11,213 nucleotides of DNA, from the NCBI GenBank assembly GCA_964347915.1, contig CAYGAM010000071.1:1-11213 (forward strand), in the 5' to 3' direction. A model generated the notes under the pieces. That model was given only the letters and a program-made list of their open reading frames with translations, was not told where the DNA came from and made no database searches. Position 1 is the stretch's first letter. The number at the start of each line of letters is the position of its first letter. Source of the stretch: CAYGAM01 sp964347915. Lineage in GTDB: Archaea; Thermoproteota; Nitrososphaeria; Nitrososphaerales; Nitrosopumilaceae. Of the stretch, positions 1 to 6,160 are shown piece after piece. A program made the position numbers and the translations under genes.

Positions 1-17
1 CCATTTGACTTTATGAA

Positions 18-24
18 TATATAT
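18..24 (+). promoter_or_regulatory. possible TATA box upstream of the hairpin repeats
   Basis: An alternating AT run (TATATAT) is the only TATA-like sequence near the left edge. Read rightwards it would place a transcription start near 47, about 23 nt before the first hairpin repeat. The sequence is symmetric, so it could equally serve a gene running leftwards out of the window. No protein start fits a leaderless transcript from it. Confidence 0.25.
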
Positions 25-69
25 GAGATTGCCGTATCATACAGTAGGAATCGCGAGTGGGCGGTTTTA

Positions 70-108
70 GGGAAGCAGCACTCTGCAACTGTGCGGACCT
101 GTTTCCCG
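70..108 (+). repeat. 39-bp hairpin repeat, copy 1
   Basis: The first of two 39-bp copies starts at GGGAAG and ends at TTTCCCG. It folds as a stem-loop: 70-78 pairs with 99-107 (nine pairs including a G.U at 75/102), and the stem continues 79-81 with 91-93. This leaves a 9-nt loop (82-90, TCTGCAACT) and a 5-nt one-sided bulge (94-98). The G.U pair would become a C-A mismatch in the opposite transcript, so a plus-strand RNA is slightly favoured. Similarity to copy 2 stops exactly at both ends. Confidence 0.8.
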
Positions 109-136
109 AGTTTCAGGCATGGTCCTGGAATGATAC

Positions 137-175
137 GGGAAGCAGCACTCTGCAACTGTGCGGATCTGTTTCCCG
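137..175 (+). repeat. 39-bp hairpin repeat, copy 2
   Basis: This copy is identical to the one at 70-108 except for one base (C98 there, T165 here). That base lies in the unpaired bulge, so the fold is unchanged. The two copies are separated by 28 bp. The right end lies directly against the stop codon (176-178) of the minus-strand DUF3800-type gene, so that gene's message would run straight into the complement of both hairpins. Confidence 0.8.
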
Positions 176-928
176 CTATTCTATTTTACCGCCAGGAAAT
201 TCTTTGATGCCGGAATCATTCCGTTTTCCGCCGGGCCTATACATTTTTGAATGCAGCCTTTCAAACCAGCCTTTGAATTGAGGATCGCCTTTGCGGCATT
301 TGTAGATGATGTACGCGATCATATCCGCCAGTTGAATCAGATTTCGCAGGTGCGACTCCACAAAAATTGAATCTTCAATAACGTGATCAATGCGCGGCCG
401 CGTTCTGTCGTTTCGCACCATTCTCTTAATTATGTTCTTGATCTCGGATTCAGGAACCTTTTGGCTGGAATCTATGAAAAGCAGCCCGTTGTTCGTTTCT
501 GGAGGCTGCTGTTTTAAAAAATGCTCAAAGCGCTTCACCATTAATGCCCAAGCTCGCTCCAGAATTCTTGGATTGGCATACTTGGCCTTTGCCCTGTCTT
601 TGAACATAAGAACGCAGATCAGCCTAATCTTGGATTTGCAAATAAAATCCACAATCTTGGAAAAAATCTTCTGCTTTTTTACAAAGTCAAGCTGCAGTTT
701 CTCATTTGCAAAAAAGTCAACGCTGTTCCAGATGCCATAGGCGTGCAATTCCCATTCTGCAGGATCTAATTTTGGAAACATCTCCTTTTTTATCGCAGTA
801 AGATTATTTTCAATGCTCCTCCAGTCTTTTTCGTGTACCATTACTCCGCTTAGAATATACAGTCCGTTATTTTGCCGATTTCGTTTTATTTTTGTTTGGC
901 CTGAACTGTCAGCATAAAGAAGATACAT
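176..928 (-). CDS. DUF3800-type protein, predicted RNase H-like fold
   Basis: A 250-residue protein with the layout of the DUF3800 family. It opens with a hydrophobic strand ending in an acidic residue (YLLYADSSG, D7), has an acidic/His strand (ELHAYG, E60/H62), a strand FIDSS (D153), and a C-terminal helix LIQLADMIAYIIYK (D202). The four acidic positions resemble an RNase H-like metal-binding set. The biochemical role of the family is not established; members often sit in accessory or defence-rich DNA. I chose ATG 928 over ATG 940. It begins right at the family's first strand and lies about 25 bp from the TATA box at 949-958, which suits a leaderless message, whereas 940 would lie upstream of the predicted transcription start. 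The stop codon touches hairpin repeat copy 2. Base composition is more AT-rich than in the core genes to the right. Family call fairly sure; function unknown. Confidence 0.82.
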   Translation of the reverse strand: MYLLYADSSGQTKIKRNRQNNGLYILSGVMVHEKDWRSIENNLTAIKKEMFPKLDPAEWELHAYGIWNSVDFFANEKLQLDFVKKQKIFSKIVDFICKSKIRLICVLMFKDRAKAKYANPRILERAWALMVKRFEHFLKQQPPETNNGLLFIDSSQKVPESEIKNIIKRMVRNDRTRPRIDHVIEDSIFVESHLRNLIQLADMIAYIIYKCRKGDPQFKGWFERLHSKMYRPGGKRNDSGIKEFPGGKIE

Positions 929-948
929 GCTTCTTAGCATCGCATGCT

Positions 949-958
949 AAATATAAAA
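949..958 (-). promoter_or_regulatory. TATA box of the DUF3800-type gene
   Basis: On the minus strand this reads TTTTATATTT. Its centre lies about 25 bp before the ATG at 928 and only about 13 bp before the ATG at 940. That spacing decides the start codon and predicts a leaderless transcript. An 8-bp palindrome, TGCCGGCA (967-974), lies just upstream. Confidence 0.65.
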
Positions 959-964
959 CTAGGC

Positions 965-974
965 ATTGCCGGCA
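965..974. promoter_or_regulatory. ATTGCCGGCA element, possible operator
   Basis: This 10-mer contains the palindrome TGCCGGCA and sits 8 bp upstream of the TATAAAA core (952-958, plus-strand reading) of the DUF3800-type promoter. TGCCGGCA occurs again at 2745-2752, 10 bp upstream of the TATAAAA core of the Lrp-type gene, in the same orientation relative to the promoter. The role is inferred from position only. Confidence 0.3.
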
Positions 975-1095
975 GTCTTCGTTGTCCTAAAATCATTTCT
1001 GCATATGAGACGTAGCCTGAAGATAATTGCTCCGGGCTATTCTTGCTTGGCTGCTAATGCATGCAGGATTTCCGTCCGCCGCCTCCTGCAAAAGC

Positions 1096-1124
1096 ACGGG
1101 CTGCGGCGCCTTAGAGCAGCCCGT
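1096..1124 (-). terminator. hairpin spanning the Nudix gene stop codon
   Basis: A perfect 9-bp stem (1096-1104 with 1116-1124; arms ACGGGCTGC and GCAGCCCGT) has an 11-nt loop that holds the Nudix gene's stop codon (1111-1113). On the minus strand it is followed a few bases later by only a short T run (CTTTTG). It could be a 3'-end stability or termination element. Archaeal termination usually depends on T-rich tracts, so classical termination is uncertain. Confidence 0.4.
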
Positions 1125-1623
1125 TCCTTGCGGCGTACACTAAAACGGCGCATATTGTTTTTGAATCTTTTATCTTTCCCCGCTTTATCATGTCCAGCAG
1201 CTCGCTCATGTCCATTTTTACCAGCGAGATGAATTCGTCGTTGTCCGGATCAATCTCTGCCACTTTTTCCAGGCCACGAGCCAGATAGCAGTAAATTTTT
1301 TCCATATTGTACCCTATCGAAGGATAGTACGAGAGAAGAAACTCCATCTCCTTTGCGCGATAGCCCGTCTCCTCTACCATCTCGCGGTGCGCGCAGGATG
1401 CGGGATCCTCGCCCTCCTCAAGCGTACCTGCTGGAATCTCCAAGACGTATCCGTGCGGATACCTGTGCTGCCTTACAAGGATCACCTTGCCGTCCTCATC
1501 AAATCCCAGCATTGCCGCCGCGCCGCGGTGTGTGACAATCTCGCGCGTCACCTCCCTACCTTCTATCTTGACTTGATGCACATCCAGGCCTATTATCTTT
1601 CCAGAGTAAATCTCCTTTTTCAT
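1111..1623 (-). CDS. Nudix hydrolase, ADP-ribose pyrophosphatase-like
   Basis: A 170-residue protein with a perfect Nudix box, G-x5-E-x7-REUxEExGU, at residues 66-88 (G66, E72, R80, E81, E84, E85, G87). It is preceded by RQHRYPHGYVLEIPAG and followed by YYPSIGYNMEKIY. These flanks are the pattern of ADP-ribose/ADP-sugar pyrophosphatases, which cleave ADP-ribose to AMP and ribose-5-phosphate in the cytosol. The SIG triplet replaces the commoner SPG, so substrate is not certain within the ADP-sugar group. The frame is open upstream to 1686, but I prefer ATG 1623. The extra residues are not Nudix-like, and a TATA-like box at 1647-1655 lies about 28 bp before 1623, fitting a leaderless start. It is monocistronic, with a hairpin over its stop codon and a dyad upstream of its promoter. 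Confidence 0.93.
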   Translation of the reverse strand: MKKEIYSGKIIGLDVHQVKIEGREVTREIVTHRGAAAMLGFDEDGKVILVRQHRYPHGYVLEIPAGTLEEGEDPASCAHREMVEETGYRAKEMEFLLSYYPSIGYNMEKIYCYLARGLEKVAEIDPDNDEFISLVKMDMSELLDMIKRGKIKDSKTICAVLVYAARNGLL

Positions 1624-1646
1624 GCAGTACGGTGCGGCATGGCACG

Positions 1647-1655
1647 CTTTATTGG
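1647..1655 (-). promoter_or_regulatory. weak TATA-like box of the Nudix gene
   Basis: The minus strand reads CCAATAAAG, centred about 28 bp before ATG 1623. It is weaker than the other boxes here but correctly placed for a leaderless start. The dyad at 1657-1680 adjoins it upstream. Confidence 0.45.
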
Positions 1656-1656
1656 T

Positions 1657-1680
1657 TTGCGGCTGCGCCAAAAGCCGCAA
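1657..1680. promoter_or_regulatory. inverted repeat upstream of the Nudix promoter
   Basis: TTGCGGCT (1657-1664) and AGCCGCAA (1673-1680) are exact inverted copies separated by 8 bp, so the half-sites are 16 bp apart. The dyad sits directly upstream of the Nudix TATA-like box, the usual place for an archaeal activator or repressor site. The regulator is unknown. Confidence 0.4.
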
Positions 1681-1682
1681 CA

Positions 1683-1714
1683 GCAAAGCCCAGGACCACC
1701 GCTATCATCTTGAC
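1683..1714. repeat. short direct repeat, copy 1
   Basis: GCAAAGCCCAGGAC at 1683 and TCATCTTGAC at 1705-1714 recur at 1753-1785 with a diverged middle, a period of about 70 bp. This lies in the gap between the Nudix and Lrp-type genes. Shorter variants follow at 1786 (GCAAAGTCCTGGGAG) and 1832 (GCAAAGCAGTGCAGCCTGGG). No gene is seen in the gap. Confidence 0.6.
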
Positions 1715-1752
1715 TATGGGTTGGCGCCTACTGCTATCGGTATTTCCTTGCC

Positions 1753-1785
1753 GCAAAGCCCAGGACAGGCTGCCGTCATCTTGAC
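1753..1785. repeat. short direct repeat, copy 2
   Basis: This is the second copy of the element at 1683-1714. Its CCCAGGAC (1759-1766) can also pair with GTCCTGGG (1791-1798), an exact 8-bp stem with a 24-nt loop. A 3'-end structure for the minus-strand Lrp-type message is one possibility. Confidence 0.6.
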
Positions 1786-1824
1786 GCAAAGTCCTGGGAG
1801 CAGTCCGCGTACAGCCTTCCGGTA

Positions 1825-2703
1825 CTAGCGCGCAAAGCAGTGCAGCCTGGGAGAATTCTGCGCTTCGCTGATTGCCTTGCTTATCCACTCCTGCGGAATC
1901 TGCATCATCTTTGGAATAAACAAGTCCGCGCTGAGAACATCCTTCATGCCCCGTATCGCCTGGACATTCTCGTCAATAGCGTAGATGCTCTTGCCGTAGA
2001 GAAACAGTATGCTCTGCGACGCCGACCACTTGGGAGCATGCAAAAAATTGTCTGCGAATTCCTTTTTCAGCCTGTCCATTGCCGTACGCGCATTTTTTGA
2101 GGTGGTGACAATTACGGTATAAACCACAAAATTGCTGATCTTGCTGGGGTCATACATTACGGTAAAGTCAACGCCGTCGTGCATTCGCAGCCTGCCTATG
2201 CACCTAGTTATCGTCTTGGTGGAGAGAAGAGTTTTGACCGCAATATCCTTGATTTTTGCCGTAGGATCTTTTATCAACTCCTCTACTATGCGCATTTCCG
2301 TCTTGGTCAGGCTTATGTTGCCGTATGCATGGCGGGGCAGCATGACCCGGACTCCGTCAATCCTGCTCATCTCCTCCATCTGCGCCGCTCGGTTGTCCGC
2401 TAGAATACCATAGACGCTGATTCCTCCCACGCAGGGCACAATCATAAACGCCTTGCCCTCTTCTATCATGCTCTCTGCCTGCTTCTGCGCGTCTCCGCTC
2501 ACTATTGCAAAAAATACGTCGTATCCCAGCGTCTGCGGATCTATCTTCAGGGCAAAGCCTCGGACAACGCCGCTTGATGCCATTTTTTGTATCCTCTGCC
2601 GCACCGTTCCGCCTGCTATTCCAAGCTTGCTTCCGATCTCCCTGTCCGACTCTCTGCAGTAGCCTGACAGCCTGCTTATGATCTTCATGTCAATGTCATC
2701 CAT
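1825..2703 (-). CDS. Lrp/AsnC-type transcriptional regulator with two HTH domains
   Basis: A 292-residue DNA-binding protein. Residues 1-50 form an AsnC-type winged helix-turn-helix, with recognition-helix region REIGSKLGIAGGTVRQRIQK followed by a wing (GVVRGF). Residues about 55-125 look like an alpha/beta sensing region. A second HTH follows at 131-178 (TEMRIVEELIKD...LSTKTITRCIGRLR), then a second alpha/beta segment to ~265. At nearly twice the usual ~150 residues this is a tandem-HTH architecture, as in several archaeal Lrp-like proteins. It likely controls metabolic or stress genes; effector and targets are not visible. ATG 2703 is supported by the TATA box at 2728-2736. It is divergent from the ABC operon with a 94-bp shared control region, so auto- or operon regulation is plausible. 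The last residues overlap the short repeat family of the downstream gap. Confidence 0.92.
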   Translation of the reverse strand: MDDIDMKIISRLSGYCRESDREIGSKLGIAGGTVRQRIQKMASSGVVRGFALKIDPQTLGYDVFFAIVSGDAQKQAESMIEEGKAFMIVPCVGGISVYGILADNRAAQMEEMSRIDGVRVMLPRHAYGNISLTKTEMRIVEELIKDPTAKIKDIAVKTLLSTKTITRCIGRLRMHDGVDFTVMYDPSKISNFVVYTVIVTTSKNARTAMDRLKKEFADNFLHAPKWSASQSILFLYGKSIYAIDENVQAIRGMKDVLSADLFIPKMMQIPQEWISKAISEAQNSPRLHCFAR

Positions 2704-2727
2704 ATTGGAAGCATCGGCATAATCATC

Positions 2728-2736
2728 TATAAAATT
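2728..2736 (-). promoter_or_regulatory. TATA box of the Lrp-type gene
   Basis: The minus strand reads AATTTTATA, centred about 29 bp before ATG 2703, fitting a leaderless message. TGCCGGCA (2745-2752) lies just upstream. Confidence 0.6.
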
Positions 2737-2744
2737 GTCGATAT

Positions 2745-2752
2745 TGCCGGCA
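2745..2752. promoter_or_regulatory. TGCCGGCA palindrome in the divergent promoter region
   Basis: An 8-bp palindrome lying between the two divergent TATA boxes. It is the same octamer found upstream of the DUF3800-type promoter (967-974), at nearly the same distance from the TATA core (10 versus 8 bp). It is a candidate operator, possibly for the adjacent Lrp-type regulator. Confidence 0.3.
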
Positions 2753-2769
2753 CTATAGCAGCTTATCTT

Positions 2770-2779
2770 AAAATATAAG
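2770..2779 (+). promoter_or_regulatory. TATA box of the ABC transporter operon
   Basis: AAAATATAAG is centred about 24 bp before ATG 2798 but only about 18 bp before the in-frame GTG 2792, favouring the ATG as leaderless start. CTTAT (2762-2766) and ATAAG (2775-2779) form a small dyad over the box. Confidence 0.65.
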
Positions 2780-2797
2780 ACTTTTCTATATGTGACA

Positions 2798-3982
2798 ATG
2801 AACTATCGCCCCAAGCTTGCAAAAAAAATGCTGTTTAGCAAGCGCGGCAGCCTTATCGGCGCCGTCCTGGCGGTTACAATCGGAATCCTCGTTCTCCACG
2901 TAAACTTTGTAATATTTCAGGGGCTCTTTGACGCGATAATTCGCGACATATCAAACTATCAGACCGGAGACGTGCTGGTTACGAGCGAGGAGGGAAGAAT
3001 AGAAAAGCCGGACACCATACTGCTGAACACGCTGGAAAGAATTCCCTACGTCGAAGCGGCCGCGCCGCGGCTGTCGGCTGCGGCGGAAATAAGCGTAACG
3101 GTAAACGGGGACGTAATTGAAGAGACAGTCCCGATAACCGGAGTCGAACCGATACGGGACATACGCGCATCCACCGTGCATGAAACAGTAGCCCAGGGGC
3201 AGTTCGTATTTGCCAGAAATTCGCTCGTGCTCGGCATTGCCGTGGCAAGGGATTTGGGGGATGTTCGCGTAGGCGACACGGTAACCATGACCATGACGGA
3301 CTCGTCGGCAGTCGAGCAGACAAGGCAGTTTACCGTAACAGGCATAGTAGAGTCTCCAGGCGGACAGGGATTTGACTATGGCGCCATAATGCACATCAGC
3401 ACGCTTCGGGACATGCTTGGCGAAGAAAACATTACCGACCTGATAATGGTGCGGCTTACGGATGATGCGATGGCCCAGGATGTCAAGCAGGCGTTTTTGA
3501 GGTCGTTTCCCAACGACAAGTTTGTAGCCGAGACCATTGAAGAGGCGGCGGAAGAGCAGCTTGCAGGATTCAGGTCCGGCATCGCAATGATAAACATGAT
3601 TGGATACTTTGGAATGATGTCGTCCGCATTTGCCATAGTTACAATTCAGATGATGCTCGTCAACGGCAAGACAAAGGAGATTGGCATCATGCGCTCAATA
3701 GGAGCAAAGCGCAGGGACATTCTGATCATCTTCCTGCTGCAGGGGATGATCATAGGCTCAATAGGGGCGGGAGTCGGAACCGCCGCAGGCCTGGGATACA
3801 CGTTTTACGCCAAGGAGACCAAAATGTCGTTTAACAACAGCCTTCCGCTGGAAGTAAGCTACGACTGGGAGAACATAATTCAGACGGCGCTTACGTCTTT
3901 TGCGCTGGCAATGGTGGCATCGCTGTATCCGTCGTACAGGGCCACCAAGCTGCAGCCTGTAGAGGCCATGCGCAATGCATGA
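2798..3982 (+). CDS. ABC transporter permease, FtsX/LolE/MacB type
   Basis: A 394-residue membrane protein with the MacB-like layout. TM1 is at about residues 17-42 (LIGAVLAVTIGILVLHVNFV), followed by a large extracytoplasmic domain to ~265, then three closely spaced TM segments at ~266-288, ~308-338 and ~359-380. The cytosolic link KEIGIMRSIGAKRRDI before TM3 is the FtsX-family coupling motif that contacts the ATPase. The ending ATKLQPVEAMR is also typical. Such permeases drive extrusion or mechanical work on envelope substrates rather than classical import. ATG 2798 is chosen over GTG 2792 because of codon type and TATA distance. It is first in an operon and overlaps the ATPase start by 8 nt, so the pair is almost certainly co-translated. 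Confidence 0.95.
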   Translation: MNYRPKLAKKMLFSKRGSLIGAVLAVTIGILVLHVNFVIFQGLFDAIIRDISNYQTGDVLVTSEEGRIEKPDTILLNTLERIPYVEAAAPRLSAAAEISVTVNGDVIEETVPITGVEPIRDIRASTVHETVAQGQFVFARNSLVLGIAVARDLGDVRVGDTVTMTMTDSSAVEQTRQFTVTGIVESPGGQGFDYGAIMHISTLRDMLGEENITDLIMVRLTDDAMAQDVKQAFLRSFPNDKFVAETIEEAAEEQLAGFRSGIAMINMIGYFGMMSSAFAIVTIQMMLVNGKTKEIGIMRSIGAKRRDILIIFLLQGMIIGSIGAGVGTAAGLGYTFYAKETKMSFNNSLPLEVSYDWENIIQTALTSFALAMVASLYPSYRATKLQPVEAMRNA

Positions 3983-4673
3983 CGCGCTGGAGGTCAGAGA
4001 TCTGACCAAGACATATGGCCAGGGAGCTGCCAGGGTGCATGCCCTCCGAAACATTTCATTCAGCATAGAAAAGGGCAAGTTCATCCTGATTGTGGGCAGT
4101 TCCGGCTCGGGCAAGTCTACCCTGCTCCACATGATAGGGCTGCTGGACCGTCCCAGCGATGGAAAGGTAATAATCGACGGCACGGATACTGCAAAGCTTA
4201 ACGAAGGCAGGACCTCAACGTTTAGAAACAAAAAGCTCGGCTTTATCTTCCAGTTTTCCAACCTGCTTGCCGACCTTTCAGTCATTGAGAATGTCATGCT
4301 GCCGTGCCAGATAGACGGACGCGCCGGCAACATACGAGGACGCGCAAAAAGCCTGCTTCGGGCGGTAGGCATGGAAGAGTATGCAAACAAAAGAGCAAAC
4401 GCGATATCGGGCGGACAGGCGCAGCGCACCGCCATTGCGCGCGGGCTGATAAACGATCCGGTCGTTGTTCTGGCGGACGAGCCTACGGGCAACCTGGACT
4501 CGGTGTCCGCCAAGCTGGTGGTCGATCTGATGAAGTCTGTTGCCAGAAAAACCAGCTCAACGTTTGTCGTCGTCACTCACGACAGGGAGCAGTTTGGCGA
4601 AGTGGACAAGATAATAACGCTAAAGGACGGCAGGATAGTGGACGATATTGCAGCGGAGGTTCCTGCCGCATGA
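3975..4673 (+). CDS. ABC transporter ATPase, LolD/MacB type
   Basis: A 232-residue nucleotide-binding subunit with every ABC motif: Walker A GSSGSGKST (41-49), Q-loop Q93 in IFQFSNLL, signature ISGGQAQR (144-151; Ile replaces the usual Leu), Walker B VVVLADEP (163-170), D-loop GNLD, and switch His in VTHD (H202). The DEPTGNLD string and length are hallmarks of the LolD/MacB/FtsE group that works with FtsX-type permeases. It powers the permease encoded directly upstream on the cytosolic face. The start ATG overlaps the permease stop by 8 nt, and its own stop overlaps the next ATG by 4 nt, showing a tight operon. Confidence 0.96.
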   Translation: MHDALEVRDLTKTYGQGAARVHALRNISFSIEKGKFILIVGSSGSGKSTLLHMIGLLDRPSDGKVIIDGTDTAKLNEGRTSTFRNKKLGFIFQFSNLLADLSVIENVMLPCQIDGRAGNIRGRAKSLLRAVGMEEYANKRANAISGGQAQRTAIARGLINDPVVVLADEPTGNLDSVSAKLVVDLMKSVARKTSSTFVVVTHDREQFGEVDKIITLKDGRIVDDIAAEVPAA

Positions 4674-5950
4674 ACGCATGGCTTGCAGTATGCGCCGCGC
4701 TTTTGGCGGGATCCCTCCTGTACGGGTCGGCGGAAGGGCAGGCGTTTGTGGATCGGGATTTTATCGTGGGCGTCAAGATTCTTGACGGATACTTTGGAAC
4801 AATATCGGAAAAAATTGAGGTAAATCCAGGAGACGAGAATGTGCCGTTTACCGTAGTACTGGCAAACGTAGGCTCGGAGGACATTACGGGAATCAAGGGC
4901 CGCCTGGGGCTGCCGCTTGGATTCACTGCAACGGACGGGTCGGGGACGAAAATCGAGGCGGACTCGGAGAGCAACGCCAGGGCGGGCGATCTCTTTCACC
5001 TGACCTTCTTTGTCAGCCTGAATGAAGACATAGAATTAAAGCAGTATCCGGGCAGCATCGATCTTGAGTACTCGCGAATATTGGAGAGCGGCAAGCGCCT
5101 GGCAGCCTTTGACTTTAACTTTCGGGTGACAGGAAGCGGAATAGTCAATGTACAGGCGCAGGAGCCGTTTCTGACCTCGCTGCGAATCAACAATGTTACG
5201 ATACAGATAACCAACGACGGCACCGCGCCGATATCCGGCACGGAGATTCAGATGCTCAATGCCCAAACGGCAATGACGCAGTCCGCATCGTCTACTAACG
5301 TGGAACGCGTCCTGATAACAGACACGCACTGGGACGTGGGGCATATTGAGCCTGGAAGCAGCCAGACCGTACAGGGAACGGTATACATTCCAGACTCGGT
5401 AAAGAGCGAGACGCTCCGGCTGCCGCTTGAGATCACGTACTATAATGCGCAGGGAGACCTGCAGACGCTCAGCAGGATAGTGGATTACTACGTCAGGGGG
5501 CTTATCGATGTTCAGATATACGATGTCGGCGTGCTTGACTTTTCGGGCGGATACACGATAATAGGCGAGATAATAAACGAAGGAAACGAGGATGCGCTGT
5601 TTGGATTTGTAACGGTAAAGCCGCTGGGAGATTCCAGAATCATGGAAGCTACGCAGTTTATAGACGAGATAGAGATAGACTCGCCCGTTCCGTTCAATGT
5701 GCCGATGGAGTTTGACGGCGAGCCGCAGTACGGGGATCACGACATCAAGGTTACAGTCAGGTACAAGGATTCCGTTCGAGAGGAGCACTTTGTAACGGCG
5801 GATGCGACGATAACAATTCCCGAGCCGGTAGTGGAAGAGGAATACGAGTTTGACATGAGCCAGCTTGTCGCAGTGCCTGTAGTGGCAGCCGTTGCCATAG
5901 GAATAGCGGCATACGCAGTCAAAAGGCGAAGATCATCTGATTCCGAGTGA
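4670..5950 (+). CDS. secreted, C-terminally anchored beta-sandwich protein (COG1361-like)
   Basis: A 426-residue protein. It has an N-terminal signal peptide (hydrophobic ~3-20, cleavage likely near AEGQA), a long extracytoplasmic region, and a C-terminal TM helix (~399-418) followed by a basic tail (KRRRSSD). Each of about three extracytoplasmic segments carries the pattern of S-layer/CARDB-like sandwiches: PGDENVPFTVVLANVGSEDI near 53-72, ITNDGTAPISG near 180-190, and GEIINEGNEDALFG near 299-312. The frame is open further upstream, but ATG 4670 is the clear start, giving a signal peptide and an ATGA overlap with the ATPase gene. The context makes it the probable extracytoplasmic partner of the permease, in place of a MacA-like adaptor. 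That role is inferred; a surface protein exported or assembled by the transporter is the alternative. Confidence 0.85.
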   Translation: MNAWLAVCAALLAGSLLYGSAEGQAFVDRDFIVGVKILDGYFGTISEKIEVNPGDENVPFTVVLANVGSEDITGIKGRLGLPLGFTATDGSGTKIEADSESNARAGDLFHLTFFVSLNEDIELKQYPGSIDLEYSRILESGKRLAAFDFNFRVTGSGIVNVQAQEPFLTSLRINNVTIQITNDGTAPISGTEIQMLNAQTAMTQSASSTNVERVLITDTHWDVGHIEPGSSQTVQGTVYIPDSVKSETLRLPLEITYYNAQGDLQTLSRIVDYYVRGLIDVQIYDVGVLDFSGGYTIIGEIINEGNEDALFGFVTVKPLGDSRIMEATQFIDEIEIDSPVPFNVPMEFDGEPQYGDHDIKVTVRYKDSVREEHFVTADATITIPEPVVEEEYEFDMSQLVAVPVVAAVAIGIAAYAVKRRRSSDSE

Positions 5951-5975
5951 GGGCTGCATCCTGCCAGTACCATCT

Positions 5976-5989
5976 GCGCAGTACTGCGC
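5976..5989. repeat. 14-bp perfect palindrome after the ABC operon
   Basis: GCGCAGTACTGCGC is self-complementary over all 14 bases, with two more pairs outside one mismatch (5973-5974 with 5991-5992). It lies 26 bp after the operon's stop codon, with a T5 run following at 6011-6015. It could be a 3'-end/termination element or a protein-binding dyad. Confidence 0.5.
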
Positions 5990-6083
5990 TGAACGGCCGC
6001 TGATCGCGTCTTTTTGCCGTTGCATGATGCTTTGACTGCCTGATCATTATGGTTTGCGGTTTTGAAAGCCTGTTCCGCAATTG

Positions 6084-6108
6084 CCTGAACGCGTAAAAAA
6101 CGTTCAGG
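6084..6108. repeat. 8-bp inverted repeat in the gap before the second operon
   Basis: CCTGAACG (6084-6091) and CGTTCAGG (6101-6108) are exact inverted copies with a 9-nt A-rich loop. It lies ~52 bp upstream of the TATA box at 6161, so an operator or a structure at the end of the upstream transcript are both possible. The rest of the 239-bp gap (5951-6189) shows no convincing gene. Confidence 0.45.
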
Positions 6109-6160
6109 GTCATTGCGCCTGCAATCGCGGCTGCGAAACAGGATAAAGCGCGAAAAATCA

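Noticed and set aside
70..175. CRISPR array
   Set aside because: Only two repeats and one spacer, no leader, no cas gene in view; the strong bulged hairpin fits a structured RNA or dispersed hairpin element better.
13..281. Two plus-strand frames over the hairpin repeats (13-207 and 57-281)
   Set aside because: Their residues are mostly the translated repeat; no promoter spacing fits and they run into the antisense of the DUF3800-type gene.
1649..1888. Minus-strand 79-codon frame between the Nudix and Lrp-type genes
   Set aside because: It overlaps the Nudix promoter and the Lrp-type gene end and mostly translates the short repeats; no promoter of its own.
3758..4576. Long minus-strand frame of 272 codons
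   Set aside because: It is antisense to the permease and ATPase genes, whose motifs are complete; composition is typical of a shadow frame.
4304..4669. Open frame upstream of the surface protein start
   Set aside because: It reads the ATPase gene in another frame; the signal peptide and ATGA overlap place the start at 4670.
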